Shown: positions 1 through 8,841 of the stretch, piece by piece
How the letters are laid out: every line of letters starts with the position of its first letter
Position numbering within the stretch: position 1 is the first letter of the stretch
From: CAYGWX01 sp964353855 [NCBI: uncultured bacterium]
GTDB lineage: Bacteria > Edwardsbacteria > CAYGWX01
Length of the DNA stretch: 64,000 nucleotides
Reading direction: 5' to 3'
NCBI GenBank assembly: GCA_964353855.1
Contig: CAYGWX010000001.1
Location: 63,504 to 127,503 of the forward strand
Notes under the pieces: generated by a model
What the model was told of the DNA's origin: nothing
The model's input: the letters and a program-made list of their open reading frames with translations, nothing else
Database searches by the model: none
Made by a program: the position numbers and the translations under genes

Positions 1-200
1 AATGGCAATTTGCCTTTGCCAAGAGTACGGAATTACCGAGGTCGAAGTTTTCTAAGTACACACCGCAACAACGGAAATACCTCTTTGCAACACTCATGGA
101 GGTAACTTTGCCAGTTAAAACTCCCTTTTACCCCGAGCCTTTTCGACTATTGGACGAAATAGTAGCAGAAAAAGCCAAGCGACAGAAGAGTCCCAAGTAG
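1..200 (+). CDS. C-terminal tail of an unidentified protein (5' end outside window)
   Basis: One frame (codons starting at base 3) is open from the window edge to the TAG at 198-200 and encodes about 65 residues. The segment is basic and ends in PYxxPFRLLDEIVAEKAKRQ followed by SPK. Codon choice is more AT-rich than in the downstream genes (TTA, AAA, GAA, ATA). The basic tail and codon use are compatible with the C-terminus of a transposase or integrase, but I see no catalytic motif, so this is only a guess. An internal ATG at 96 could also start a very short ORF. Confidence 0.4.
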   Translation, partial: WQFAFAKSTELPRSKFSKYTPQQRKYLFATLMEVTLPVKTPFYPEPFRLLDEIVAEKAKRQKSPK

Positions 201-280
201 GTTAAGGTGATAAGCATTAACGACGAAACTGCCCTGCTTTAAGCCCTCTCTTCTAACCCTCCATTTTCCCTCTTTCGTCC

Positions 281-310
281 TTGACTCTTAACCCCCCTTT
301 CAGGTAGAAT
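281..310 (+). promoter_or_regulatory. Candidate sigma-70 promoter of the alpha-2-macroglobulin gene
   Basis: TTGACT (281-286) and TAGAAT (305-310) are separated by 18 bp. This gives an expected start near 317 and a leader of about 50 nt that ends in a strong Shine-Dalgarno, AGGAGGT, just before the ATG at 369. Confidence 0.5.
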
Positions 311-368
311 TAGGCGTTAAATTCACCCCATGAAATCTTCCCTTTTGATTCCCCACAGGAGGTAACCC

Positions 369-3300
369 ATGTTGCGCAGGTCAACGGCCCTGTTGGCCGG
401 ACTCCTCGTCCTCTTCGCCTGGCACGGCACGTTCGTCTGCGAGGAGGAGAAAGTCCCGGTCTTCAACCTGAACTCCAGCAAGGTCTATAAGCCCGGGGAC
501 GAGGTCAAGATCCACCTGGAATCCCGGAATCTGGACTACGTGGACTTCCGGGTCTACAAGGTGGACGACCCGGCCGGCCTGCTCCTGGCCCAGCAAGACC
601 CGCATTACATCAAGGACCCCAGCCTGCTCAAGGCCAAGACCGCGGGGGAGAAGTTCAAAGGCAACTGGGCGGACTTCCAGCAGAAGGTCAAAAACAACTT
701 CAAGAAGCGGATGAGCCTGGAGGCCCGGACGAAGATCCGCAAGACCCTGAACCTCGAGGCCAAGCCCCAGAAAGCGATACCCCCAGCGACCCGGATCTCG
801 CTCTTGAACGACCAGAAGCTCGCGCTCACCCCCTGGCGGGAGACGGTCAAGCCCAAGGAACAGGACTACTGGTGGACCTACCAGGACGTGGCCATCCCGG
901 TCAAAGACGCGGGAGCCTACCTCGTGGAGGGCGTCCACGGGGACAAGAAGGCCTACGTGCTGGTCGTGGTCACGCCGAACGGGTTCATCGTGACCCGATC
1001 CCCGAACGAGGTCCTGATCTACGCCTGCGACCGGATGAGCGGGGAGCCCCTGGCGGACGCCCGGGTCCGGTTCCTGCGCGACAAGAAGGTCGTGAAAGAG
1101 GGCAAGACCGACAAGGACGGCCTTTACCGCGCGCCCTTCACCCTGGCGGAAGAGGACATGGAGCGGAACATGGTCGTGACCTGCGAGAAGGGCAGCGACT
1201 TCACCCTGTCCGAGTCCTATTATTACGGCTCGTCCTGGGACAAATACACCGTATATATCTACACCGAGAGGCCGGTGTACCGCCCGAACCAGACGGTGTA
1301 CTTCAAGGGCATCGTCCGGGAGCGGGACGCCGGCGGGCAGTACGCCGTGCTCTCCGGGCGCGACGTGGAGGTCAAGATCAACGACCCCAAGTACAATAAG
1401 GTCTACACCAAGACCCTCAAGACCAACGGCTACGGGAGCTTCACGGACTCGCTCCGGCTCACCGAGGAGCCGCCCCTGGGGAGCTACTACATCGAGGCCT
1501 CGGTGGAGGGCAAGACCTACTCCGGGGACTTCCGGGTGGAGGAGTACAAGAAGCCGGAATACGAGGTCAAGGTGGACTACCCCAAGGAGTCCTTCCTGCA
1601 GGGGGAGACGGTCACGGCCACGGTCCAGGCCAACTACTACTTCGGGTCCCCGGTGAACGGGGCCGAGGTGAGCTACTACGTCTACCGCTCGCGGTACTGG
1701 CTGCCCTGGTGGTACTGGTACGGGGAGGAGTACGGCTGGTTCTACGAGGAGGACTCCGGGGAAGAGGGGGAGGATTACGGGGGTTACGGGAACGAGCTCA
1801 TAACCGAGGGGGAAGGCAAGCTCTCCGCGGATGGCAAGCTCACGGTGAAGTTCAAGACCGAGAAGCTGGACTTCGACGCGGTGTACAAGGTCGAGGCCCG
1901 GGTTACGGACAAGTCCCGGCGGGAGATCGCCGGGGCCAGGAGCGTCAAGGTCACCCGGGGGGCTTTCTTCCTGTCCCTGACCAAGGACAAGTGGGTCTAC
2001 AAACCCGGGGAGGAGGTCCGGGTCACGGTCCGGGCCCAGGACTTCGCAAACCAGGCGGTCAATGCCACGGCCAAGATGAGCGTGGAGATGGAGTCCTACG
2101 AGAAGGGGACGAGCGGGTACACCGAGGTGGCCGCGGGAGAGGTCAAAGTGGCCCAGGGCCAGGGGGCCTATACCTTCAAGCCCGGCAAGGACGGGTATTA
2201 CCGGATCACGGCCCGAGCCAGGGACGCCAAGGGCAACGAGCTGGAGGCCCAGAACTCGGTCTGGGTGACCTCGGGCACGGGCTGGTGGTACGAGGGCTAC
2301 GCCCGGGGCGGGATCCAGATCGTGCCGGACAAGCAGAGCTACAAACCCGGAGAGACGGCCCACATCTTCGTGATGCTCCCGGTCCAGGAGGGCCGGGCCC
2401 TGTTCACGATGGAGGGGGAGAAACTGTATTCGGCCGAGGTGCGAGCCTTCAAGGGCGGCTCGTTCCTGGTGGACGTGCCGATCAAGGGGGACTACACTCC
2501 CAACGTCTACGCCTCGGTAAGCATGGTCTCCAAGGACCAGCACTATTCCAAGGAGAAGGCGATCATCGTCCCGCCCAAGGACAAGCTCCTCACCGTGAAG
2601 GTGGAGAGCGACAAGCCCATCTATAAGCCTCGGGAGGAGGCCAGCTACACGATCACGACCACGGACGGGAACGGCAAGCCGGTCTCGGCCGAGGTCTCGC
2701 TGGGGGTGGTGGACGAGGCGGTGTACGCCATCGTCCCGGAGCGGACCCAGGAGATCGGCAAGGCGTTCTACTCCCGGCGCTACAACAAGGTCAGCTCCAA
2801 CGCCTCGTTCACGTTCTACTTCTACGGCTACTCCCGCAAGACCCGGATGGAAGAGGCCAATGCCCGGAAGAAACCCTGGACTTACGCCGACTTCAAGGAG
2901 GCCAAGGCGGAGTTCGTGGAGGCCAAGACGAGAAGGGACTTCCGGGACCTCACCTTCTGGAGGGCGGACCTGGTGACCGACGGCAGCGGGAAGGCCAAAA
3001 TCAAGTTCAAGTTCCCGGACAACCTGACCTCCTGGAGGGCCACGGCCCGGGCCGTCACCCACGACACCAAGGTCGGACAGGTGACCCAGAAGGCCATCGT
3101 GCGCAAGGACCTGATCGTGCGCATGGAGGCCCCGCGGTTCTTCACCCAGGAAGACGAGATGACCATCGCCACGGTGGTGCACAACTACCTGGCCACGGAC
3201 AAGACCGCGCGCGTCCTGTTCGGGGCCGAGGGCCTGGAGGTCCTCAGCGACACGCTCTCCGAGATCAGCGTGCCGCGCAACGCGGACGTACGGGTGGACT

Positions 3301-5126
3301 TCCGGGTCAAGGCCAGCGAGCCGGGACAGGCCGTGATGGAGGCCAAGGCCCTGACCAACGAGGAGTCCGACGCCATGGAGCTCACCGTGCCGGTCCTGGC
3401 TCACGGGATCAAGCGGTACATCACCAAGGCCGGGGAGACGAACCAGGCCCAGGCCAATCTCGCGGAGACCCTCGTCCTGCCGGACTCCGCAGAGGAGGAG
3501 GCCTGCGTCCTGAAGATAGACGTGGCGCCCTCGCTGGGGGGAACGCTCCTCGAGGCCCTGGACTACCTGGCCGAGTATCCCTACGGGTGCGTGGAGCAGA
3601 CCATGTCCTGCTTCCTGCCGGACGTGGTCGTTTCCCGCACGCTCAAAGACTTGAACCTGGCCAACGCCGAGCTGGAGAAGAAGATCCCGGACATGGTCAA
3701 GAAGGGCCTGGCCAGGCTGTACAACTTCCAGCACGAGGACGGGGGCTGGGGGTGGTGGGAGCACGACGAGACCCATCCCTTCATGACGGCCTACGTGGTC
3801 TACGGTTTGACCCAGGCCAAGGCCTGCGGGTACGAGGTCTCGGAGGAGGCCTACACCCGGGGGGTCGCGGCCCTGCGGGAGCAGCTGGCCCAGGTGGGCA
3901 AGGACATCACCGGGTTCGGGGGCTGGAGCGAGCAGACGGGCATGGGGGACGCGACCAAGGTCTACATGCTCTACGTGCTCTTCCTGTCCAACCCGCCCAA
4001 CCAGACCGGGGAGCCGGCCGAGGTGGAGCTGGCCAACGAGCTGTTCGCCCACCGGGATTCCCTGAACGCCAACGCCCGGGCCCTCCTGGCCCTGACCCTG
4101 AACATGATGGGGCAGAAGGCCCAGGCCAAAACCCTGGCCGCGGAGCTGGAGAAAGAGGCCCAGGTGAGCGAGACGGCCGCCTTCTGGGGCGGGAAGTCCT
4201 GGCACTACTCCTGGGAGGACGACCAGATCCAGACCACGGCCCAGGTTGTGCGGGCCCTGGCCCAGGTCTCGCCCCAGAGCGGGGTCATCGAGAAGGCCAT
4301 CCGCTGGCTCATCCTGCGCCGGCAGGGGAATGCCTGGAACTCCACCCAGGACACCGCGATGATCATCTACTCCCTTCTGGAGTACATGAAGGCCAGCAAG
4401 GAGCTGGAGCCGGATTACACCCTGGCGGTCACGGTGAACGGGAAGGAGGTCCTGAAGAAGAAGGTCGGGAAGAAGGACATCGCCAGCAAGATCCCCACTG
4501 TGGTGGTCAAGGGGGACGACCTGAAGTTAGGGGCGAACAGCGTGACCATCACCAAGTCCGGGAAGGGCAAGCTCTACTACACCCTGTCCCTGGCCTACGT
4601 AGAGCGCAAGGAAGGCATTCCGGCCGAGGACAAGGGGATCGCGGTCTCGCGGACCTATGCCAAGCTCCTGCCGGTGCAGGATGCCCAGGGACGGTGGGTC
4701 TACGCCACCCAGCCCATCTCCGGGCCGGTGAAAAGCGGGCAGGAGATGCTGGTGCGCATCAAGCTCAAGGCCAAGCAGGCCTACGAGTACCTGATGGTGG
4801 AGGACCCCCTGCCCTCGGGGTGCGAGGTCATCAAGGAGGACTGGCGCTACAACCTCCTGGGCGAGGACTACCGCGACAACTACTACGACTACGAGTGGAA
4901 CTACTGGTTCTCGTCCAAGGAGATCCGGGACACCAAGGTGGCCTTCTTCGTGACGCGCTACTTCTACGGGGAGGGGCAGAAGACCGCGGAGTTCACCTAC
5001 GTGTTGCGGGCCCAGATGCCCGGGACCTTCCACGTGATGCCGACCCAGGCCAAGCTGATGTACTTCCCGGAGGTCGGGGGGAACTCCGAGGAGTACGTGC
5101 TCTCGGTGGGGGAGGGCGCGCCGTAA
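369..5126 (+). CDS. Bacterial alpha-2-macroglobulin family protein with thioester motif
   Basis: The 1585-residue exported protein begins with a hydrophobic signal segment (residues 1-24, ending near FVCEEE). The usual lipobox is not evident, so lipoprotein status is unclear. MG-type beta domains fill roughly residues 30-900, followed by the A2M thioester region with GCVEQT near residues 1073-1078. This is the Cys-Glu-Gln thioester seen in trap-type alpha-2-macroglobulins. A helical toroid follows (GGWGWWEHDETHPFMTAYV). Family members covalently trap attacking proteases in the periplasm. Two aromatic, acidic stretches (around residues 440-480 and near 1510) are unusually rich in Tyr, Trp and Glu. 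The length matches E. coli YfhM-type proteins (about 1650). The frequent partner, penicillin-binding protein PBP1C, is not adjacent. The start is set by AGGAGGT at 357-363. A long antisense ORF across the gene is a GC-codon shadow. Confidence 0.93.
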   Translation: MLRRSTALLAGLLVLFAWHGTFVCEEEKVPVFNLNSSKVYKPGDEVKIHLESRNLDYVDFRVYKVDDPAGLLLAQQDPHYIKDPSLLKAKTAGEKFKGNWADFQQKVKNNFKKRMSLEARTKIRKTLNLEAKPQKAIPPATRISLLNDQKLALTPWRETVKPKEQDYWWTYQDVAIPVKDAGAYLVEGVHGDKKAYVLVVVTPNGFIVTRSPNEVLIYACDRMSGEPLADARVRFLRDKKVVKEGKTDKDGLYRAPFTLAEEDMERNMVVTCEKGSDFTLSESYYYGSSWDKYTVYIYTERPVYRPNQTVYFKGIVRERDAGGQYAVLSGRDVEVKINDPKYNKVYTKTLKTNGYGSFTDSLRLTEEPPLGSYYIEASVEGKTYSGDFRVEEYKKPEYEVKVDYPKESFLQGETVTATVQANYYFGSPVNGAEVSYYVYRSRYWLPWWYWYGEEYGWFYEEDSGEEGEDYGGYGNELITEGEGKLSADGKLTVKFKTEKLDFDAVYKVEARVTDKSRREIAGARSVKVTRGAFFLSLTKDKWVYKPGEEVRVTVRAQDFANQAVNATAKMSVEMESYEKGTSGYTEVAAGEVKVAQGQGAYTFKPGKDGYYRITARARDAKGNELEAQNSVWVTSGTGWWYEGYARGGIQIVPDKQSYKPGETAHIFVMLPVQEGRALFTMEGEKLYSAEVRAFKGGSFLVDVPIKGDYTPNVYASVSMVSKDQHYSKEKAIIVPPKDKLLTVKVESDKPIYKPREEASYTITTTDGNGKPVSAEVSLGVVDEAVYAIVPERTQEIGKAFYSRRYNKVSSNASFTFYFYGYSRKTRMEEANARKKPWTYADFKEAKAEFVEAKTRRDFRDLTFWRADLVTDGSGKAKIKFKFPDNLTSWRATARAVTHDTKVGQVTQKAIVRKDLIVRMEAPRFFTQEDEMTIATVVHNYLATDKTARVLFGAEGLEVLSDTLSEISVPRNADVRVDFRVKASEPGQAVMEAKALTNEESDAMELTVPVLAHGIKRYITKAGETNQAQANLAETLVLPDSAEEEACVLKIDVAPSLGGTLLEALDYLAEYPYGCVEQTMSCFLPDVVVSRTLKDLNLANAELEKKIPDMVKKGLARLYNFQHEDGGWGWWEHDETHPFMTAYVVYGLTQAKACGYEVSEEAYTRGVAALREQLAQVGKDITGFGGWSEQTGMGDATKVYMLYVLFLSNPPNQTGEPAEVELANELFAHRDSLNANARALLALTLNMMGQKAQAKTLAAELEKEAQVSETAAFWGGKSWHYSWEDDQIQTTAQVVRALAQVSPQSGVIEKAIRWLILRRQGNAWNSTQDTAMIIYSLLEYMKASKELEPDYTLAVTVNGKEVLKKKVGKKDIASKIPTVVVKGDDLKLGANSVTITKSGKGKLYYTLSLAYVERKEGIPAEDKGIAVSRTYAKLLPVQDAQGRWVYATQPISGPVKSGQEMLVRIKLKAKQAYEYLMVEDPLPSGCEVIKEDWRYNLLGEDYRDNYYDYEWNYWFSSKEIRDTKVAFFVTRYFYGEGQKTAEFTYVLRAQMPGTFHVMPTQAKLMYFPEVGGNSEEYVLSVGEGAP

Positions 5127-5177
5127 ACGACAGAGAGCAAAGGTTAGAGATTAGAAGTTAGAGAAAGACCAAGTAGA

Positions 5178-5206
5178 GAGGGCCCCGCAAGGGGCCCTCC
5201 TTCTTG
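5178..5206. terminator. Rho-independent terminator, probably bidirectional
   Basis: A 9-bp GC stem (GAGGGCCCC / GGGGCCCTC) around a GCAA tetraloop at 5178-5199 is followed by CTTCTT. It lies between the convergent alpha-2-macroglobulin and protease genes and can serve both. Confidence 0.75.
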
Positions 5207-5216
5207 GGTTGATGTA

Positions 5217-8200
5217 CTACCTTACGATCACGGCCTTCTTGATGGCGTGGTAGTCCCCGGCCTCGAAGCGGACGAGGTAGACCCCGGCCGTGACGCGTCG
5301 TCCGTCCTGGGCACGACCGTCCCAGACTGCTTCATGAACCCCTGCTGGAATGACGCCCACAATCAAGGTCCTTACGAGCTGGCCAGCGAGGTTGTAGATT
5401 TTGAGGCTGGCCTTCGCGTCTTTGACCAGTTGGTAGTTGAACGTCATGGACCCCGTGGCGGGGTTGGGACGTACCACCTGGAACTCGGTGCGAAGCACAA
5501 CGCCCGGAGACCCCGCGTCTACCCCGGAGGGATAGGGATGGAGCAAGAACCAGCGCATGACCGAGTCGGCATAGACGGCCCTGGTATTCGGCGCAGCGCC
5601 ATCGACCAGGCCCCGCAAAAGCCAGGTGGAAACCAGGGTTCGATACCGCGGGCTGGCGCTGATGTTTCCGACCAGACAGGTGTCGTTCCTCTGGCTGGCG
5701 AAGCGCATCAGGTTCACGGCGGTGCCGGTCTTGAAGATCCCGTCGATATCCGAGCCCTGGGTGCCGTTGAAGCCCGTGTCGCCCCCGCTGTAGGTGAAGT
5801 TGAAGCCTCCGAACATCGTTCCGGCGACCCCGGTCACCCCGGTGATCCGGTGTTCCAAGTCCATGGTTGCCGCCGTATAGTTCGCCGAGAACCTGCCCCG
5901 GACGGCTTGACCGCACTGCGGGCCGGTAGGATCCATGAAGCAGTAACCGAACTCCGGACTCTGGAGATAAATCCCTCCGGAGTCGTAGGTCGTGGTCAGG
6001 AAGGCATTGAGCCGGTTGTCATTCTGCTGTCCCAGGGCATAGCTGTCGCACAGGGCATTTCCATACCCCGAGCTGCCATCCAAACCGGCGTGCAGGGAGA
6101 AGATGACCAGGGGATTGGGACGGGTGAACGCCGGCAGGCCAAGGGTGTCTAGTAACCAGCCTTTGTACCCCGCCTTTTGCAAAGCGGTCATCCACCAGAT
6201 GTAATCCTCGTTGTCCCCGTGGCCCCAGATAACGAACTGGTTCCCGGAGTCTGGAAGGTTGGAAGGCACCGACATGGCCACATCCCCGGTCACGCTCCCC
6301 GCGGTGAGGTGGACGTTGAAGGGCATAGGATACCAGCACATCATGGTGTTCCCGCACTGCACGCGGAAGGTCTGGGTGGCGGTCCCGCCGTTGGCCGGGA
6401 TGTCCCCAAAGGCTTTGGGCCCGCTGTCCGTGACCGAGGCATGGGTGCTGGCGCTACGCAGGACGCCCGACACTGCCGCTGCGTCGCCGGTTCCAATGTT
6501 CTTCAAAGTCACCCTAAGACTGTCAGGGTAGTTCCGTCGCAGGGCATTCTTGGGGTTGGTCGGCACGGCAACAGCTGAAACGATGATCTGCTGAGAGGGC
6601 GTATTAGGAAGGTTTCCGGTTACCACGACAGCATAATCCTGCGGGCCCATCGGGCAGTTAGCCCCGCTCACCCGGATTGTGTAGTTTCCGGCCACCGGGG
6701 CTCGGAGCCGGACGACCTCTTCCACGTTGCGGTTATCAGCTGTCCCCCCGGTGTCGGATTGGCCGCCTCCCGTCCTAAACACGTTCCCCTTATACGATGT
6801 ACCGAAAGGGTCCGTGACGAGGAGGTCCAAGTTGTTCACTATAGTCGGGTTGGCCCCGTGGCCCCCAGGATAGTCGGTCCAGACCAGGGCGACCTTGAAC
6901 GGGGCACCGGTCTGAACCGGGATGGTGTACTCACGATACTGGCTTGTGTTCAGCCCGTCCCGCTCATCCGCCACCCAGCAAGGATTGTTGGACGTGGCCC
7001 CGGTGAAGTGGAGGGTGTTCCAGAGGTTGATGCGGCCCCAGCCGTAGGCGTTGTTGGGGTACATCGTGGCCACGGTGTCCCCGGACGAGACCAAAACGGC
7101 CTTCATCAAAGCTGCGGAGGGGATGATCCCGTTAGCCGGATTTTTGGTGCCGGTGGGATACCATCCCTCGGTGAAATACTGCCGGATCAGGGCGCACTGT
7201 CCAGCAGCTGCAGCGGTAGCCATTGAGGTTCCGGACATAGACCAGTAAGAATTGGCGGTTCCGGCCTGAGCGGACGTCAAAGGGCCAGGGGTCATGATCG
7301 TAGGTTTGATTCGACCGTCCCGGCATGGACCCTGACTGGAATAGCTTTGCCGGGTCATGGCTCCAGGGCTCCCATTCCCTACCGCGCCTACACTGACGAT
7401 ATCCTTTGCCGTAGCGGGAGGGCCGATGGTGTTGGCGTTTGCATTCCCCCCAACGGATTGGAACCCTAAGAAGTCCTTGTGGTCCCACATGAAGGCGTCC
7501 CAACTCCGGGCCTGGCCGTCATAGACCCCGAAATAGCAGGAAGCCGACATCCCCCAAGACTGGGAGAAAATGCGGCAGGCGCCTCCAGCGTTCCCGGTGT
7601 AGGCCCGGCCCCACATCTCCCCGTGGCTGGACGGAGCATATATACCATAGGAGGTATTGTTTCCGAGGTCTACGAACCAGTGTTTAGCATAGGGCGCCAT
7701 CCCACAGTTTGCATTGCGGGTGGAGGAACCTCCCCCGGAGTCGTTCCCGCAGACCGTCCCGGCTACATGGGTACCGTGGCCACCGTAATCTCCCAACGTG
7801 GCGGTCAAAGATCCCTGTAAGTAGGCGATGATCTTGCGGTGGGTGGGATATTGGCCAAAGTTAGGAATGGCAACCGAGGGGTCCCGGAAGGCGTAGTGGC
7901 CCACGTCGATCCCGCCATCCGACGTCCCGGTCACCTGTCCCTGGCCGAGGCAGCGGATCCCTCCAGTATTATCCGTACCGTTCACATACCAGATCCGGCG
8001 GACGTCCTGGATGTAGTCTTGGCACACCCACTGGGCCTGGTTGTTGTAGAACTCGATCGGCAGACGGGGCTCGATCCAGCGGACCTCCGGCAGGTTGGCG
8101 ATGTCCGCAAGCCGGCCACCGTTCATTTTGACTGCAATCACGGTCTGCCACTTGTCCACGCCGGTTTCGATGATCTCCGCGCCGAAGTCATTCCTCAGGT

Positions 8201-8801
8201 CTTCCATGAACTCCCGGGCATTCTCCCCCCGGAACAGGAGGATGTTGACCTCATGCATCCCCAGGGTCGTGGGGAGGTCAGGGGCCAGCTTATAGGCCGG
8301 CTGGAACAGGCCCACATAGGTCACGGCATCCAGGGCCTGAATCGCCTGCCTGGAGGCCTCGCTCATCCGCACCAGGTAGGCGTAGTTCGGGATGTAGTCC
8401 ATGATCTGGGCGCCCCGCGAGGTGAGCTCGTAGCGCTTCTCCTCGGTGATCGGACCGTCCAGCTGTACGAGGTAGTAGCCTGCGCCCCGGTTCTGGTACC
8501 CGGAGATGGCGAGGTGGCTGGGCAAGACAGGCTCTCCCTTTTGGGTGTCGAAGGTGAACTCCCCGATGGAGAGGGTAGTGGGATTGGAGTAGACCTCTAG
8601 ACGATCGACTCCTTGTCTGTAAGGTTGATGGAACCCGAAAGGAAGCCCTTCCTCCTTAACGCTCGCTGGGGGAACCGGTGAGCCAGGGGACGAGGTTTTG
8701 GGGATGGGGGAAGCGGGCAGAGCAGAAACCTGTGCCCAAGTGAGGAGAACGACCCCGAGCAGAATGGGGATGGTTCTTAAGGAAGCAGAGACCCTGATCA
8801 T
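5217..8801 (-). CDS. Secreted subtilisin-like serine protease (S8) with C-terminal sorting-type domain
   Basis: 1194 residues. A signal peptide (residues 1-27, ending LPAS) is followed by a Pro/Ser-rich stretch and a prodomain-like region. The S8 catalytic domain carries Asp in TSDGGIDVGH (near 293), His in YGGHGTHVAGT (near 343) and Ser in MSGTSMATAAAAG (near 523). After it come a jelly-roll P-domain-like region, an internal segment of unknown fold, and a terminal Ig-like domain of about 75 residues (LKIYNLAGQLVRTL ... WDGRAQDGRR ... KKAVIVR) of the FlgD / T9SS type. Such domains direct secretion across the outer membrane in T9SS bacteria; here that role is inferred. It lies 40 bp downstream of a paralogue on the same strand and probably shares its promoter and the 5178-5206 terminator. 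It shares a 132-bp identical block with that paralogue. Confidence 0.92.
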   Translation of the reverse strand: MIRVSASLRTIPILLGVVLLTWAQVSALPASPIPKTSSPGSPVPPASVKEEGLPFGFHQPYRQGVDRLEVYSNPTTLSIGEFTFDTQKGEPVLPSHLAISGYQNRGAGYYLVQLDGPITEEKRYELTSRGAQIMDYIPNYAYLVRMSEASRQAIQALDAVTYVGLFQPAYKLAPDLPTTLGMHEVNILLFRGENAREFMEDLRNDFGAEIIETGVDKWQTVIAVKMNGGRLADIANLPEVRWIEPRLPIEFYNNQAQWVCQDYIQDVRRIWYVNGTDNTGGIRCLGQGQVTGTSDGGIDVGHYAFRDPSVAIPNFGQYPTHRKIIAYLQGSLTATLGDYGGHGTHVAGTVCGNDSGGGSSTRNANCGMAPYAKHWFVDLGNNTSYGIYAPSSHGEMWGRAYTGNAGGACRIFSQSWGMSASCYFGVYDGQARSWDAFMWDHKDFLGFQSVGGNANANTIGPPATAKDIVSVGAVGNGSPGAMTRQSYSSQGPCRDGRIKPTIMTPGPLTSAQAGTANSYWSMSGTSMATAAAAGQCALIRQYFTEGWYPTGTKNPANGIIPSAALMKAVLVSSGDTVATMYPNNAYGWGRINLWNTLHFTGATSNNPCWVADERDGLNTSQYREYTIPVQTGAPFKVALVWTDYPGGHGANPTIVNNLDLLVTDPFGTSYKGNVFRTGGGQSDTGGTADNRNVEEVVRLRAPVAGNYTIRVSGANCPMGPQDYAVVVTGNLPNTPSQQIIVSAVAVPTNPKNALRRNYPDSLRVTLKNIGTGDAAAVSGVLRSASTHASVTDSGPKAFGDIPANGGTATQTFRVQCGNTMMCWYPMPFNVHLTAGSVTGDVAMSVPSNLPDSGNQFVIWGHGDNEDYIWWMTALQKAGYKGWLLDTLGLPAFTRPNPLVIFSLHAGLDGSSGYGNALCDSYALGQQNDNRLNAFLTTTYDSGGIYLQSPEFGYCFMDPTGPQCGQAVRGRFSANYTAATMDLEHRITGVTGVAGTMFGGFNFTYSGGDTGFNGTQGSDIDGIFKTGTAVNLMRFASQRNDTCLVGNISASPRYRTLVSTWLLRGLVDGAAPNTRAVYADSVMRWFLLHPYPSGVDAGSPGVVLRTEFQVVRPNPATGSMTFNYQLVKDAKASLKIYNLAGQLVRTLIVGVIPAGVHEAVWDGRAQDGRRVTAGVYLVRFEAGDYHAIKKAVIVR

Positions 8802-8841
8802 GATAAAACCCTCCTTTCCCGAAAAGAAGTGCGAAACATAA

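Noticed and set aside
381-4205. Very long open frame antisense to the alpha-2-macroglobulin gene
   Set aside because: It is a by-product of GC-biased third positions; it has no ribosome site and a Gly/Leu/Val/His-rich composition typical of shadows. The plus frame has clear domains.
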